Shown: positions 31,541-39,887 of the stretch, piece by piece
Layout: each line of letters begins with the position of its first letter
Numbering within the stretch: position 1 is the stretch's first letter
Source: Lentisphaerota bacterium
GTDB lineage: Bacteria; Verrucomicrobiota; Kiritimatiellia; PWTM01
Reading direction: 5' to 3'
NCBI GenBank assembly: GCA_016873715.1
Contig: VGWF01000005.1
Span: 1-64,000, forward strand
Length of the DNA: 64,000 nt
Made by a program: the position numbers and the translations under genes
The notes under the pieces: generated by a model
The model's input: only the letters and a program-made list of their open reading frames with translations
Database searches by the model: none
What the model was told of the DNA's origin: nothing

Positions 31541-32711
31541 GGCCAAGCAGGACTTCTACGAGGTGCTCGGCGTCGCGCGCGATGCATCGGCCGACGACAT
31601 CAAGAAGGCCTACCGCAAGCTCGCGCTGCAGTACCACCCCGATCGCAACCCGGGGAACAAGGCCGCCGAGGAGCAGGGGAAGCGCATCACCGAGGCCTAC
31701 GAGGTCCTCAGCGACGCGCAGAAGCGGCAGACCTACGACCAGTTCGGCCACGCGGCGTTCGGCCAGGGCGGGGGCGGCGGGGGGCATCCGGGCGCGGGCT
31801 TCGGCGGGATCGACCTCGAGGAGGCCCTCCGGACCTTCATGGGCGCCTTCGGCGGGGGCGGCAGCATCTTCGACAACTTCTTCGGCGGCGGGGGCGACGA
31901 AGGCGGCCGCGAGTCGCACCGCGGGTCCGACCTCCGGTTCGACCTCGAGATCGACTTCGAGGAGGCCGTGCTCGGATCCGAGCGGGAGGTGCAGATCCCG
32001 GTGCTCGAGGCCTGCCCGACGTGCTCCGGATCGGGCGCGGAAGCCGGCAGCAAGCGCGAGAAATGCAAGCAGTGCGGCGGCCGGGGGATGGTGATCAGCT
32101 CCCGCGGTTTCTTCCAGGTCCGCCAGACCTGCCCCGTCTGCCAGGGCACGGGCGAGGTGATCGCCAAGCCGTGCCGCGCGTGCCACGGGGAGGGGCGCAC
32201 GAAGGTCCGCCGCTCGCTGCAGCTCAAGATCCCGGCCGGCGTCGAGACCGGCTCCCGCCTGCGTCTCGCGGGCAAGGGCGAGGCGGGGATGCGGGGCGGG
32301 GCGGCGGGCGACCTCTACGTGGTGTTGCACGTCCGTCAGCACGAGGTCTTCGAGCGGCACGACGAGGACATCTACTGCGAGGTGCCGATCCCGTTCGAGA
32401 TCGCCGCGCTGGGTGGCGAGATCGACGTGCCGACCATCCACGGGTCCGCCAAGCTGAAGATCCCGCCGGGCACGGAGAGCGGGCGCGTGTTCCGCCTCCG
32501 CGGGCAGGGTGTCACCAACCCGCGCAGCGGCATCGAGGGCGATCACCACGCCCGCATCCGCATCGACGTGCCGCAGAAGCTGGGCGGCCGTCAGCGTCGG
32601 GCGCTGGAGGAGCTGGCGGCCACGCTGGACGAGTCCAACTATCCCGACCGCGCCGAGTTCCTGCGCCGCGTGAAGAAGTTCCATGAGCGCCGGTCCGCCA
32701 TGCTCCGCTGA
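31533..32711 (+). CDS. dnaJ: Chaperone protein DnaJ
   Basis: This 392-residue type I Hsp40 co-chaperone of DnaK has a J domain at 7-70 with HPD in [10 protein letters not shown] and a Gly/Phe-rich linker (about 75-125, [13 protein letters not shown]). The zinc-binding domain has four CxxCxGxG repeats: [24 protein letters not shown] and CRACHGEG. C-terminal substrate-binding barrels follow. The ATG at 31533 lies inside the end of grpE. The first 28 nt of the downstream rsmE are inside its own 3' end, so the three genes form one translationally coupled unit. Confidence 0.96.
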   Translation: MPEAKQDFYEVLGVARDASADDIKKAYRKLALQYHPDRNPGNKAAEEQGKRITEAYEVLSDAQKRQTYDQFGHAAFGQGGGGGGHPGAGFGGIDLEEALRTFMGAFGGGGSIFDNFFGGGGDEGGRESHRGSDLRFDLEIDFEEAVLGSEREVQIPVLEACPTCSGSGAEAGSKREKCKQCGGRGMVISSRGFFQVRQTCPVCQGTGEVIAKPCRACHGEGRTKVRRSLQLKIPAGVETGSRLRLAGKGEAGMRGGAAGDLYVVLHVRQHEVFERHDEDIYCEVPIPFEIAALGGEIDVPTIHGSAKLKIPPGTESGRVFRLRGQGVTNPRSGIEGDHHARIRIDVPQKLGGRQRRALEELAATLDESNYPDRAEFLRRVKKFHERRSAMLR

Positions 32712-33474
32712 CGGCGCGCGTCCCGCGCCCGCGCACACCCCGCCGCGCTGCCATGCGGCGCGGCTGCCCCCGGCCGGCGGCGTCCTCGACCTGGACGGCG
32801 ACGAGGCCGCCCACCTCTCCCGCGTGCTCCGCCTGCGGGAGGGCGATGCGGTCGAGGTCTTCGACGGCGCCGGGGCGTGCGCGCCCGCGCGGATCGAATC
32901 GGCCGGCCGCCACGGCGTCCGCCTGCGCGTCGGGGAGACGCGGATGTCCCCGGCATCCGCCTTCGAGGGGATCCTGGTGCAGGCGCTGCCGAAGGGCGAG
33001 AAGAAGGACTTCATCGTCCAGAAAGCCGTCGAACTCGGGCTCGCCCGGCTGGTCTTCGTCGAGTCCGAGCGGTCCGTCGCGCGCCTGGACGCGGAGGGTG
33101 CGGCGCGCCGGGCGGAGCGCTGGGCCCGCATCGCGATCGGGGCCGCCAAGCAGTGCCGGCGCGACCGGCTGCCGGTCCTCGGGGCCGCGCCGGACGTGCC
33201 CGCCGCCGTGGCCTCGCTGCCGGGCGGCGTCCGCATCCTGTGCGAGGTGCTTCCCGGGGCGCGTCCGTTGCGCGGGATCCTGCGCGAGGCGGCCGCGGCC
33301 GGGGTCCGCTCGGTGACGATCTTCGTGGGCCCGGAGGGCGGCTTCGCCGCGGGCGAGGTGGCCTGCATCCTGGGGGCCGGGGCGGCCGTCGCATCGCTCG
33401 GGCCGAACGTGCTGCGGGCCGAGACGGCCGCGCTTTTCGCGATGTCGGCCCTGGCCTACGAATTCGCCGGCTGA
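32683..33474 (+). CDS. rsmE: 16S rRNA m3U1498 methyltransferase, copy 1
   Basis: RsmE (263 aa) is a SPOUT-class methyltransferase that methylates U1498 of 16S rRNA. It shows an N-terminal PUA-like domain ([21 protein letters not shown]), [20 protein letters not shown], and the knot motifs VGPEGGF and [13 protein letters not shown]. It overlaps dnaJ by 29 bp; the start could instead be slightly downstream, since the first 25 residues are low-complexity. A second, more divergent RsmE lies at 62786. Confidence 0.92.
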   Translation: MSAGPPCSADGARPAPAHTPPRCHAARLPPAGGVLDLDGDEAAHLSRVLRLREGDAVEVFDGAGACAPARIESAGRHGVRLRVGETRMSPASAFEGILVQALPKGEKKDFIVQKAVELGLARLVFVESERSVARLDAEGAARRAERWARIAIGAAKQCRRDRLPVLGAAPDVPAAVASLPGGVRILCEVLPGARPLRGILREAAAAGVRSVTIFVGPEGGFAAGEVACILGAGAAVASLGPNVLRAETAALFAMSALAYEFAG

Positions 33475-33481
33475 CGGCGGT

Positions 33482-34570
33482 CTACCGGATGCGCGCCGCC
33501 ATGCGGATGCCGATCCCGAGGTAGAGAAGGATCGGCCCCCAGCCGGCGACCCAGGGGGCCGCGTAGCCCTTCTTGCCGGCCCAGAGCCCGACGCTGACGA
33601 GGACCCACGACGAGAAGAACATCAGCACGCAGAGCAGCACGCCGCGCAGCGCGCCCTTGCGGCCGGTCATGTTGCCGAACGGGATGCCGAAGAGGACGGC
33701 GATGAGGCAGCCCCACGGCAGCGCGAGGCGGCTGTGGAAGTCGACCAGGAAGCGGCGGACGGCATCGCGCGACATCTGCGGGTGGGTGCGGATGAACTTG
33801 ATCAGTTCGGCGGCGGAGAGGAACTCGGGCTCCTTGACCTCGTTGGCGAAGTCGTCCGGCACCTCGGAGAACTCCTCCATCTGGCGCATCGGCTCCGCGC
33901 GGGGCGCGCCGCGGGGGCTGCCGTACTCGTCGTAGAGCTGGCGCCGGGCATCCTCGAACCACCAGCGGCCGCCGGCGAACCGGGCGCGCGGGGCGAGGAT
34001 CTTGTAGGCGTCGAGCCCGCGCGCGTTGTGCTGGATGACCTCCACGTTTTGCATCTCGTGCGTGAGGGTGTTGTAGCGGTGGATCATCCACGTCCGCCGC
34101 GCCGCGCGGTTGTGGTAGGCGAGGGGGCCGTAGACGTAGACGCCCATCTTGTCCTCGCGGAGCTGGGCGCGGACGAACTGCCGCGTCCAGTAGGCGGCGT
34201 AGGAGCCGACGGTCTCGTTCACCGCCGTCACCAGCAGCGCGGCGGCGAGCCCGACGAGCGCGAGCGGGGTCATCAGGCGGCCCATGCTGACCCCGCAGGC
34301 GCGCATCGCGGTCAGCTCGTTGTTCTTCGTGAGCCCCGAGAGGCTCCAGAGCACCGCGAGCAGCAGCGAGACGGGCATGATGTAGGTCAGCGACGCCGGC
34401 ACCATCATCACGTAGAACCGGAGCACGCTGAGGAAGGGCGTCCTGCCCTGGATGAAGTCCGTCAGGTTGTTGAAGAGGTCGAAGATCACGTAGACCATCG
34501 TGAACGCGGCGAAGCAGTAGGCCAGCGGGACCAGGAACTGCCGCAAGAGGTGTCGGTCGATGATCTTCAC
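33482..34570 (-). CDS. LptF/LptG family permease
   Basis: This 362-residue inner-membrane permease belongs to the YjgP/YjgQ family, which forms the transmembrane part of the LptB2FG lipopolysaccharide extraction machine. The N-terminus KIIDRHLLRQFLVPL is typical. Three helices lie in the first 120 residues, a periplasmic jelly-roll domain spans about 130-265, and three helices follow (about 275-355, including LALPWGCLIAVLFGIPFGN). Only one such gene is here, so LptF and LptG cannot be separated. The GTG at 34570 has no Shine-Dalgarno but sits 6 nt after a TATCCT box. Implies an LPS-bearing outer membrane. Confidence 0.88.
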   Translation of the reverse strand: MKIIDRHLLRQFLVPLAYCFAAFTMVYVIFDLFNNLTDFIQGRTPFLSVLRFYVMMVPASLTYIMPVSLLLAVLWSLSGLTKNNELTAMRACGVSMGRLMTPLALVGLAAALLVTAVNETVGSYAAYWTRQFVRAQLREDKMGVYVYGPLAYHNRAARRTWMIHRYNTLTHEMQNVEVIQHNARGLDAYKILAPRARFAGGRWWFEDARRQLYDEYGSPRGAPRAEPMRQMEEFSEVPDDFANEVKEPEFLSAAELIKFIRTHPQMSRDAVRRFLVDFHSRLALPWGCLIAVLFGIPFGNMTGRKGALRGVLLCVLMFFSSWVLVSVGLWAGKKGYAAPWVAGWGPILLYLGIGIRMAARIR

Positions 34571-34576
34571 CCGGCG

Positions 34577-34605
34577 AGGATAAACGGGGGTCCGGCGGCT
34601 GACAA
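34577..34605 (-). promoter_or_regulatory. Promoter of the LptF/G gene, leaderless geometry
   Basis: On the minus strand TTGTCA (34605-34600), a 17-bp spacer, TATCCT (34582-34577), then 6 nt and the GTG start at 34570. Both hexamers and the spacing are good. The predicted transcription start is at the start codon. Confidence 0.6.
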
Positions 34606-34677
34606 GCGGGGTTGCGGAAACGAAACGCCCGGCCGTGCGCGGGGATCCGTGCGCGGCCGGGCGTGTCCCGGGCCGGA

Positions 34678-36102
34678 TCAGAACTCGTACATCAGCTGCC
34701 AGCGCGCGAAGTAGCTCATGTTGGAGACCCGGTAGTAGTCCTCGGGGTCGAGGATCTCGAGCCAGAGGTGGCCGGACAACTTGTCGCGCTTGCACAGGAG
34801 GCCCTTGAAGAGGGTGAACTCGCCCTTGGCGACGTAGAGCCAGCCGCGATCGTTGCCCGGGCCGGGCCCGTCGTTCTCGGGGGCCATCATGTAGCCGGCC
34901 ATGGCGGTTCCCTTGAACCACCGGCACGGGGTGAAGGAGACCTCGGCGTAGGGCATGCTGACGTTGGACCAGCGGGCGGCGCCGTCGGCGTCCCAGGCGT
35001 AGATGTAGAGTTCGCTGTACTGCGGCCAGCGAGCCCACAGGGGGTTCCAGCCCTCGATGTCCGACGTGCCGGGATCATCGCCGGAGATGTAGTACCAGCC
35101 GACCTTGGCGCGGGGTTCCCACACGGGCGACAGGCGCGCCTGGACGAAGGCATCGACCATGGCGCCGGTGACGTCCGCATCGCCCTGCTCGCCGACCTGG
35201 TAGGCGGCCTCGAGGTTGCCGTCGACCGCGTCGGAGAACTTCGGCATCAGCCGGAAGCCCGCGGTGTGGAGGTTGAGCGTGTCGTGATGGACCCGGTTGG
35301 TGGCCGGGCCGGAGTCCCAGTCGCTCTCCTGCTTGTAGAGGTAGTAGGCCTCGAAGGGCATCTTCGCGAGGGACTTGTTCTTGAGGTACACGCCGCCGCC
35401 GCTCTCGGTGATGTCGTCGTAGGCCGAGGTCTGGCCGGTCAGGTCGCGGTTGACGCGGTTGATCGCCAGCTCGTTCTCGGGCTCGGTGTAGATGCCGAGC
35501 AGGTCGATCGTCGTCTCCGGGACGAGGGTCTTGAGCGTGACCTTCGCGGCGTCGATGTAGATCGTGCGCGAGCCGTCCTTCGGGGTGCCCTCGAGGATGA
35601 CACGGCCGTTGCCGTACATGAGGTCCTGGCGGCCGATGCGCACGTCGACGGCGCCGTCCAGGAGGCCGCTGGCGTCGAGGTAGAGGTTGTCGACCACCCA
35701 CTCGTCCGGGTAGTCCTGCCCGTCGTTCCGCGGCTGTTCGTAGTGGCGGAACTCCTGCGTCAGCCGGGTGCGCAGGGTGAGGATCTCGGGTGCGGCGATC
35801 TGTCCCCAGACCCGCGGACGGATCCGGAAGTAGTTGTTCTCGCCGCCGCGGGTGTAGCCCGGCGGATCGCGGTTGATCGGAATGAGGAAGGTCTCCTGCC
35901 GCAGGCGCAGGTCGCCGCCCGCGTCGAACGACCATCCTCCGGGGGCGGCCAGGGCCGCGCCGGCGGCCGGCGCGGGCGCGGCCGGTGCGGCCGCGGGGGC
36001 GGGGGTCGGAGAGGCGGCGGGCTTGGCCTCGGCGGCCCGGACGGCCGGGACGAATGCGAGCGCAACGAGGGTTGCGACGGACAGCACGGTGCGGATCTTC
36101 AT
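34678..36102 (-). CDS. Alginate-export-type outer membrane beta-barrel protein
   Basis: This 474-residue protein has a Sec signal (MKIRTVLSVATLVALAFVPAVRA), an Ala/Pro linker (about 25-55) and then a long barrel rich in alternating aromatic strands ending in WQLMYEF, the C-terminal aromatic signature of outer-membrane proteins. LTQEFRHYEQ, VDVRIGRQDLMYGNGR and WNPLWARWPQYSELYIY match the alginate-export (AlgE-like) domain pattern. In PVC bacteria such barrels may act as uptake porins rather than exporters. GGAGACCGC precedes the ATG. It is third in a run with the SSS symporter and its small accessory protein (37 bp). Confidence 0.78.
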   Translation of the reverse strand: MKIRTVLSVATLVALAFVPAVRAAEAKPAASPTPAPAAAPAAPAPAAGAALAAPGGWSFDAGGDLRLRQETFLIPINRDPPGYTRGGENNYFRIRPRVWGQIAAPEILTLRTRLTQEFRHYEQPRNDGQDYPDEWVVDNLYLDASGLLDGAVDVRIGRQDLMYGNGRVILEGTPKDGSRTIYIDAAKVTLKTLVPETTIDLLGIYTEPENELAINRVNRDLTGQTSAYDDITESGGGVYLKNKSLAKMPFEAYYLYKQESDWDSGPATNRVHHDTLNLHTAGFRLMPKFSDAVDGNLEAAYQVGEQGDADVTGAMVDAFVQARLSPVWEPRAKVGWYYISGDDPGTSDIEGWNPLWARWPQYSELYIYAWDADGAARWSNVSMPYAEVSFTPCRWFKGTAMAGYMMAPENDGPGPGNDRGWLYVAKGEFTLFKGLLCKRDKLSGHLWLEILDPEDYYRVSNMSYFARWQLMYEF

Positions 36103-36139
36103 GCGGTCTCCTTTGTCTCCTGCCTTGGGTTCCGGCGAC

Positions 36140-37792
36140 TCACGCCGTCCGGCCGAGCCGGCAGCGTTTCAGGTGTTCTTCGCTGAACTTCCGTGTGAAG
36201 AGGGACACCGCGATCGTCACGGCGATCGCGAGGGGCAGGCCGACGAAGAGCGGGTCGACGAAGGCCCAGATGATCTTGCCGGCGCGGAGGAAGACCTCCT
36301 TGCCCTCGACCATCGCGATGCCCAGCGACCGCACGCCGAAGAGCTTGTTGCACAGCAGCAGCGCGGTCGATTCCTTCTCGTGGACGAACACGAGCCAGAA
36401 GAGGCTCGATCCCGCGCCCGCGAGGAACCCGGCGATCGCGCCGGCCTTCGTGATCGCCCGCGACCAGAGGGCGCCGGCGTACATCGGCAGGAAGGCGCAC
36501 GCGCACAGGCCGAAGAAGATCGCCGTGCCGCGCGCGACGATCTCCGTGCCGGTCTTGCCGAACGCCTTCTCGAGCCCGTAGCTGAGATAGGCGCTGACCA
36601 GGATGCCGACGAGCACGCCGATGCGCGTCACCAGCATGCCGCCGCCCTTGCTGTTCCGGAGCCGCGGCGACTGTTCGGCGAGGTCGCGGCCGAGCGAGGT
36701 GCCCATCACGTGGAACTGGCTGCTGAGCGTGCTCATCGCGGCGGAGAGGAGCGTCAGCATGAACAGCACGCTGAACCAGCTCGGCATCGCCTGCTGGAGG
36801 TACATCGGGATGATCGCCTCGACGTCGCCCTTGGCCGCCGCGATGGAGACCTGTCCGGCGGTGCGGTGGAAGTGGACGTTGGTCAGGGCGCCGACGACGA
36901 ACGCCACGCCGGTCATCATCAGGATGAACACGCCGCCGACGGGCACGCCGCGGTTGAGCTCCTTCTGCGACTTCACCGTCATGTAGCGGACCGCGAGCTG
37001 CGGCTGGGCCAGCACGCCGATGCCGACGCCCATCACGATCGTGCTCACCAGCGTCCACCACAGCGGCGACCCGAGCTTCGGCATGGCGGTCCATCCGGCG
37101 TGCCCGCCCTTCGCCAGCTTCTCCGGGACCTGGGAGGCGAGGTCCGTCAGCGCCTGGTGCGCCGCCGTGACGCCGCCGAGCTTCGAGTAGGTCAGGACGA
37201 TCAGCGCGATCATGCCGAACAGCATGATCGTGCCCTGGAGGGCGTCGGTGTACATGACGCCCTTGATCCCGCCCATGATCACGTAGACGGCGATGATCGC
37301 CGTGAAGACGAACAGCGCGACGTCGTAGGGCACGCCGAGTTGCTGGGTGAGGTACTTCGCCGCGCCGATCAGCACCGCGGACGCGTAAAGGGGCATGAAG
37401 ACGAAGATCAGCGTCGCCGCGGCGCCCTGCAGGAAGCGCGACTGGAAGCGGCGGCCGATCAGCTCCGGGAACGTGTGCGCGTCGAGCCGGAGCCCCAGCG
37501 CCCGCGTGCGCCCGCCGAACACGACGAAGGCGACGAAGATGCCGACGAAGATGTTCAGCACCGTGAGCCACAGCAGGCCCATGCCGAACACGCCCGCCGC
37601 GCCGCCGAAGCCGACGATGGCCGAGGTGCTGATGAACGTCGACCCGTAGGACATCGCCATGATGTACGGGTGCGTCTTGCGGCCGGCGATCAGGTAGTCG
37701 GCGGCCGTCTGCGTCGCCCGGTAGCCGCGGTAGCCGAGGTAGCCGACCGCGAAGAAATACACGATGACAAAGGTGATCATCCAGATCGACAT
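36140..37792 (-). CDS. Sodium:solute symporter (SSS family)
   Basis: This 550-residue inner-membrane symporter has about 13 hydrophobic helices. SSS features are DYLIAGRKTHPYIMAMSYGS near the N-terminus, IMGGIKGVMYTDALQG in the middle (the family signature region) and LLSAAMSTLSSQFHVMGTSL. The substrate is probably a sugar, uronate or other organic acid, inferred from the neighbouring AlgE-like porin. GGGAGGCGC precedes the ATG. It is preceded by a dedicated 58-residue small subunit (16 bp gap). Confidence 0.9.
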   Translation of the reverse strand: MSIWMITFVIVYFFAVGYLGYRGYRATQTAADYLIAGRKTHPYIMAMSYGSTFISTSAIVGFGGAAGVFGMGLLWLTVLNIFVGIFVAFVVFGGRTRALGLRLDAHTFPELIGRRFQSRFLQGAAATLIFVFMPLYASAVLIGAAKYLTQQLGVPYDVALFVFTAIIAVYVIMGGIKGVMYTDALQGTIMLFGMIALIVLTYSKLGGVTAAHQALTDLASQVPEKLAKGGHAGWTAMPKLGSPLWWTLVSTIVMGVGIGVLAQPQLAVRYMTVKSQKELNRGVPVGGVFILMMTGVAFVVGALTNVHFHRTAGQVSIAAAKGDVEAIIPMYLQQAMPSWFSVLFMLTLLSAAMSTLSSQFHVMGTSLGRDLAEQSPRLRNSKGGGMLVTRIGVLVGILVSAYLSYGLEKAFGKTGTEIVARGTAIFFGLCACAFLPMYAGALWSRAITKAGAIAGFLAGAGSSLFWLVFVHEKESTALLLCNKLFGVRSLGIAMVEGKEVFLRAGKIIWAFVDPLFVGLPLAIAVTIAVSLFTRKFSEEHLKRCRLGRTA

Positions 37793-37808
37793 GGTGCGCC
37801 TCCCGGAA

Positions 37809-37985
37809 TCAGAGTTCCCGCTCGACCTTGTCCTCTTCCACGGCCCACTGCCGGACTTCCTCCTCCGGCTCCTCGCCCCCGGGCTCGCGGTTCCAGAAGT
37901 ACGCGCCCCAGCCCACGCAGAGCAGGGCGCTCAGAATGCAAAGGAGATACGCAACGAAGACCCACGGATCGGCCAGCCCCATCAT
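37809..37985 (-). CDS. Symporter small accessory protein
   Basis: This 58-residue single-helix protein begins MMGLADPWVFVAYLLCILSA and continues LLCVGWGAYFWNRE, matching the pattern of small accessory proteins that precede SSS symporters in PVC and related bacteria (GLxDPWxxxAYxLCILSxLLC). The C-terminal tail is acidic. I start at ATG 37985, which has GGAGGG 7 nt upstream; the longer in-frame start at 38093 reaches into repeat sequence and lacks support. It is probably the first gene of the symporter-porin operon. Confidence 0.82.
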   Translation of the reverse strand: MMGLADPWVFVAYLLCILSALLCVGWGAYFWNREPGGEEPEEEVRQWAVEEDKVEREL

Positions 37986-38090
37986 GCCCCAGCCCTCCTC
38001 CCGGACGATTGGCGGCGCTCTCCCCCGTTCCCCCACGAGAGCGCAAAGGCACCGCCGATGCACGTGAATACGGCGGATGGCGGGGGAAGT

Positions 38091-38221
38091 CAATCTTCAA
38101 CATCCAACTTCCAACGCCCAACACCGAACACCGAACATCGAACACCGAACATCGAGCATCGAACACTCAGCATCGAACATCGAAGCCCCAAAGATAAGGG
38201 ACCAGCGTTGGATGTTGAAGA
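38091..38221. repeat. 14-unit heptamer array bounded by a 15-bp inverted repeat
   Basis: Fourteen 7-bp units (CAACATC, CAACACC, GAACACC, GAACATC, GAGCATC and variants) run from 38091 to 38188. A perfect inverted repeat flanks the array: TCTTCAACATCCAAC at 38094-38108 and GTTGGATGTTGAAGA at 38207-38221. The rest of the 302-bp gap between the small accessory gene and the AtpZ-like gene holds nothing recognisable. Confidence 0.8.
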
Positions 38222-38287
38222 GCGCCTGTCACGGGCGCGGGCCCGCGCCGCTTCCACCCTCTGCCCGGCGCGCGCCCGGGGTCCGGG

Positions 38288-38503
38288 TCAACTTCGACGG
38301 TCCAGATCGCGGCCGAACTTCACCGCCTCGTAGACGACGTAGACGAGGCCCGCGAGGATCCCCGCAAGCAGCCCCGCGCGCGGGTGGTCCAGCCGGCGGC
38401 CCGCCCATGCCCCGAGTCCCGCGCACAGGCCGAAGCCGATCAGCATCTGCATCACGCGCGTCCACGCGTCGCCCGCCGCGCGCAGGGGGGATCCAGGTTC
38501 CAT
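38288..38503 (-). CDS. Small membrane protein, AtpZ/AtpI-like
   Basis: This 71-residue protein has two hydrophobic helices separated by a Gly-Arg-Arg-Leu-Asp turn: LIGFGLCAGLGAWAGRRLDH, then AGLLAGILAGLVYVVYEAVK. This GxxxGxxLD and Gly-spaced second helix is the pattern of AtpZ/AtpI proteins that accompany F-type ATPases. No ATPase gene is nearby in the window, so the assignment is tentative. The start at 38503 sits 6 nt after TACACT with no Shine-Dalgarno; longer in-frame extension upstream is rejected as shadow coding. Confidence 0.55.
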   Translation of the reverse strand: MEPGSPLRAAGDAWTRVMQMLIGFGLCAGLGAWAGRRLDHPRAGLLAGILAGLVYVVYEAVKFGRDLDRRS

Positions 38504-38509
38504 GGGCGC

Positions 38510-38515
38510 AGTGTA
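38510..38515 (-). promoter_or_regulatory. -10 box 6 nt before the AtpZ-like start codon
   Basis: On the minus strand TACACT, then GCGCCC, then ATG at 38503. No convincing -35 is visible because a heptamer array occupies the upstream bases. Confidence 0.35.
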
Positions 38516-38534
38516 GCGGGAAGAGGCGGGGGAG

Positions 38535-38590
38535 GGGAGCCGGGATACGGGAGACGGAAGTCGGGGGCAGGGAGTCAGGCGTCGGGGGCG
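38535..38590. repeat. 7-bp tandem array (GGGAGTC type, 8 units)
   Basis: GGGAGCC, GGGATAC, GGGAGAC, GGAAGTC, GGGGGCA, GGGAGTC, AGGCGTC and GGGGGCG lie in unbroken register in the 147-bp divergent gap. They are related to the GTCGGGT array at 20.9 kb. Confidence 0.65.
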
Positions 38591-38650
38591 GGTGGAGGCG
38601 GGGCTGGCCGGGCGCCGCGGAAGAGGGTACAACCGCCGCGGAGACCCGAC

Positions 38651-39658
38651 ATGAACGCACCCGCCATCGACCGCAGGACCTTTCTCCGCACCTCCGCCGT
38701 CGCGGGCGTCGCGCTCGCCTCCGCCGCGCGCGCCGCGGCCCCGTCCGGGGGCCGTCCGATCCGCCTCGGAGCGCCGGCGTTCGCGAAGACCGAGGATCCC
38801 GCGGAACTGGCCCGCTGGCACCGCGCCGCGGGCTACCGCGCGGCGTACTGTCCGAAGATCGCGCTCTCCGACACGGACCGCATCCGCGCCGTCGAGACGG
38901 CCTTCGCCCGGGAGGACGTGGTCCTCGCCGAGGTCGGCCGCTGGTGCAACCTGCTCGATCCGGACGACGCGAAGCGCAAGGCGAACCTCGCCACCGTCAC
39001 GGAGGGGCTTGCGCTGGCCGATGCGGTCGGGGCGCGCTGCTGCGTCGACATCGCGGGGTCCTTCAACCCCGACGTCTGGTACGGCCCGCACCCGGACAAC
39101 TTCACGCCGCGGTTCTTCGATGCCGCGGTGGAGAACGCCCGGGCGATCGTCGATGCCGTGAAGCCGCGCCGCGCGAAGTTCGCCTACGAGATGATGGGAT
39201 GGACGATGCCCGAGTCGCCGGACCGCTATCTCGAGATGATCCGGGCCGTCGACCGTCCCGCGTTCGCCGTGCACCTCGACCCGTGCAATCTCGTCAATTC
39301 GCCGGAGAAGTTCTACCGGAACACGGACCTGCTCAACGAGTGCTTCGACAAGCTCTCGCCGTGGATCGTCAGCTGCCACGCGAAGGATCTCGCGTGGGAA
39401 GTCGAGATGAACGTGCACTTCCGCGAGGTGCGGCCCGGCACCGGCTCGCTCGACTACCGGACGTACCTGCGCCGCCTGGCGGCCCTTCCGGAGCCCCCGC
39501 CGCTGATGATCGAGCATCTGAAGGGTGCCGAGGAGTACGCCGCGGCGGCGCGTCATATCGTCGAAACCGGGCGCGCCCTCGGCCTCCGGTTCGAGCCCGA
39601 GGGGGTCCCGGGGACGTCGGACGTCCAATCACCGCGCTCGCCGGCCTCCGTCATCTGA
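38651..39658 (+). CDS. Tat-exported sugar phosphate isomerase/epimerase-like TIM barrel, second copy
   Basis: This 335-residue xylose-isomerase-like barrel protein has a Tat-type signal, DRRTFLRTSAVAGVALASAA. Conserved barrel elements are FAYEMMGW (Glu ligand), AVHLDPCNLVN (Asp), SCHAKDLAWE and PLMIEHLKG. It is clearly a paralogue in fold of the protein at 27365-28339 but differs in motif detail, so the substrate probably differs. The ATG at 38651 is the first that precedes the signal. Co-oriented with nothing immediately upstream. Confidence 0.85.
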   Translation: MNAPAIDRRTFLRTSAVAGVALASAARAAAPSGGRPIRLGAPAFAKTEDPAELARWHRAAGYRAAYCPKIALSDTDRIRAVETAFAREDVVLAEVGRWCNLLDPDDAKRKANLATVTEGLALADAVGARCCVDIAGSFNPDVWYGPHPDNFTPRFFDAAVENARAIVDAVKPRRAKFAYEMMGWTMPESPDRYLEMIRAVDRPAFAVHLDPCNLVNSPEKFYRNTDLLNECFDKLSPWIVSCHAKDLAWEVEMNVHFREVRPGTGSLDYRTYLRRLAALPEPPPLMIEHLKGAEEYAAAARHIVETGRALGLRFEPEGVPGTSDVQSPRSPASVI

Positions 39659-39691
39659 CCGCCGCCCCGCCGGCCGGACGGCCATGGATGG

Positions 39692-39718
39692 CTGGAGGGC
39701 GCCGCTCCGTCGGCGCCG
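39692..39718 (+). repeat. CTGGAGGGC hairpin element
   Basis: CTGGAG, stem GGCGCCG, loop CTCCGT and complementary stem CGGCGCC. It has the same design as the two copies at 28.5 kb. It follows the stop codon of the isomerase gene by about 35 bp and could act as a terminator. Confidence 0.6.
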
Positions 39719-39794
39719 TGCGGGAGGCCACCGGGGCGGGCTTTTTCCGTATTCCGCGGTGTCCATTCGGGGATTCGAAACCCGGGCTGCCGGA

Positions 39795-39824
39795 TTGCAT
39801 TGACAGACGGATTAGTGGTATTTT
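39795..39824 (+). promoter_or_regulatory. Putative promoter of the HTH/H1-tail gene
   Basis: TTGCAT (39795-39800), an 18-bp spacer and TATTTT (39819-39824). A perfect TTGACA at 39800-39805 is also present but at poor spacing. This is a conspicuous AT-rich island in GC-rich surroundings. A GGAAAGGG ribosome binding site follows before the ATG. Confidence 0.5.
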
Positions 39825-39887
39825 TCGCCCCGGTCCGGCAAGGAGTTCGGGTTTGCGGCCGGGAACGAACGCGGAAAGGGATGGATC

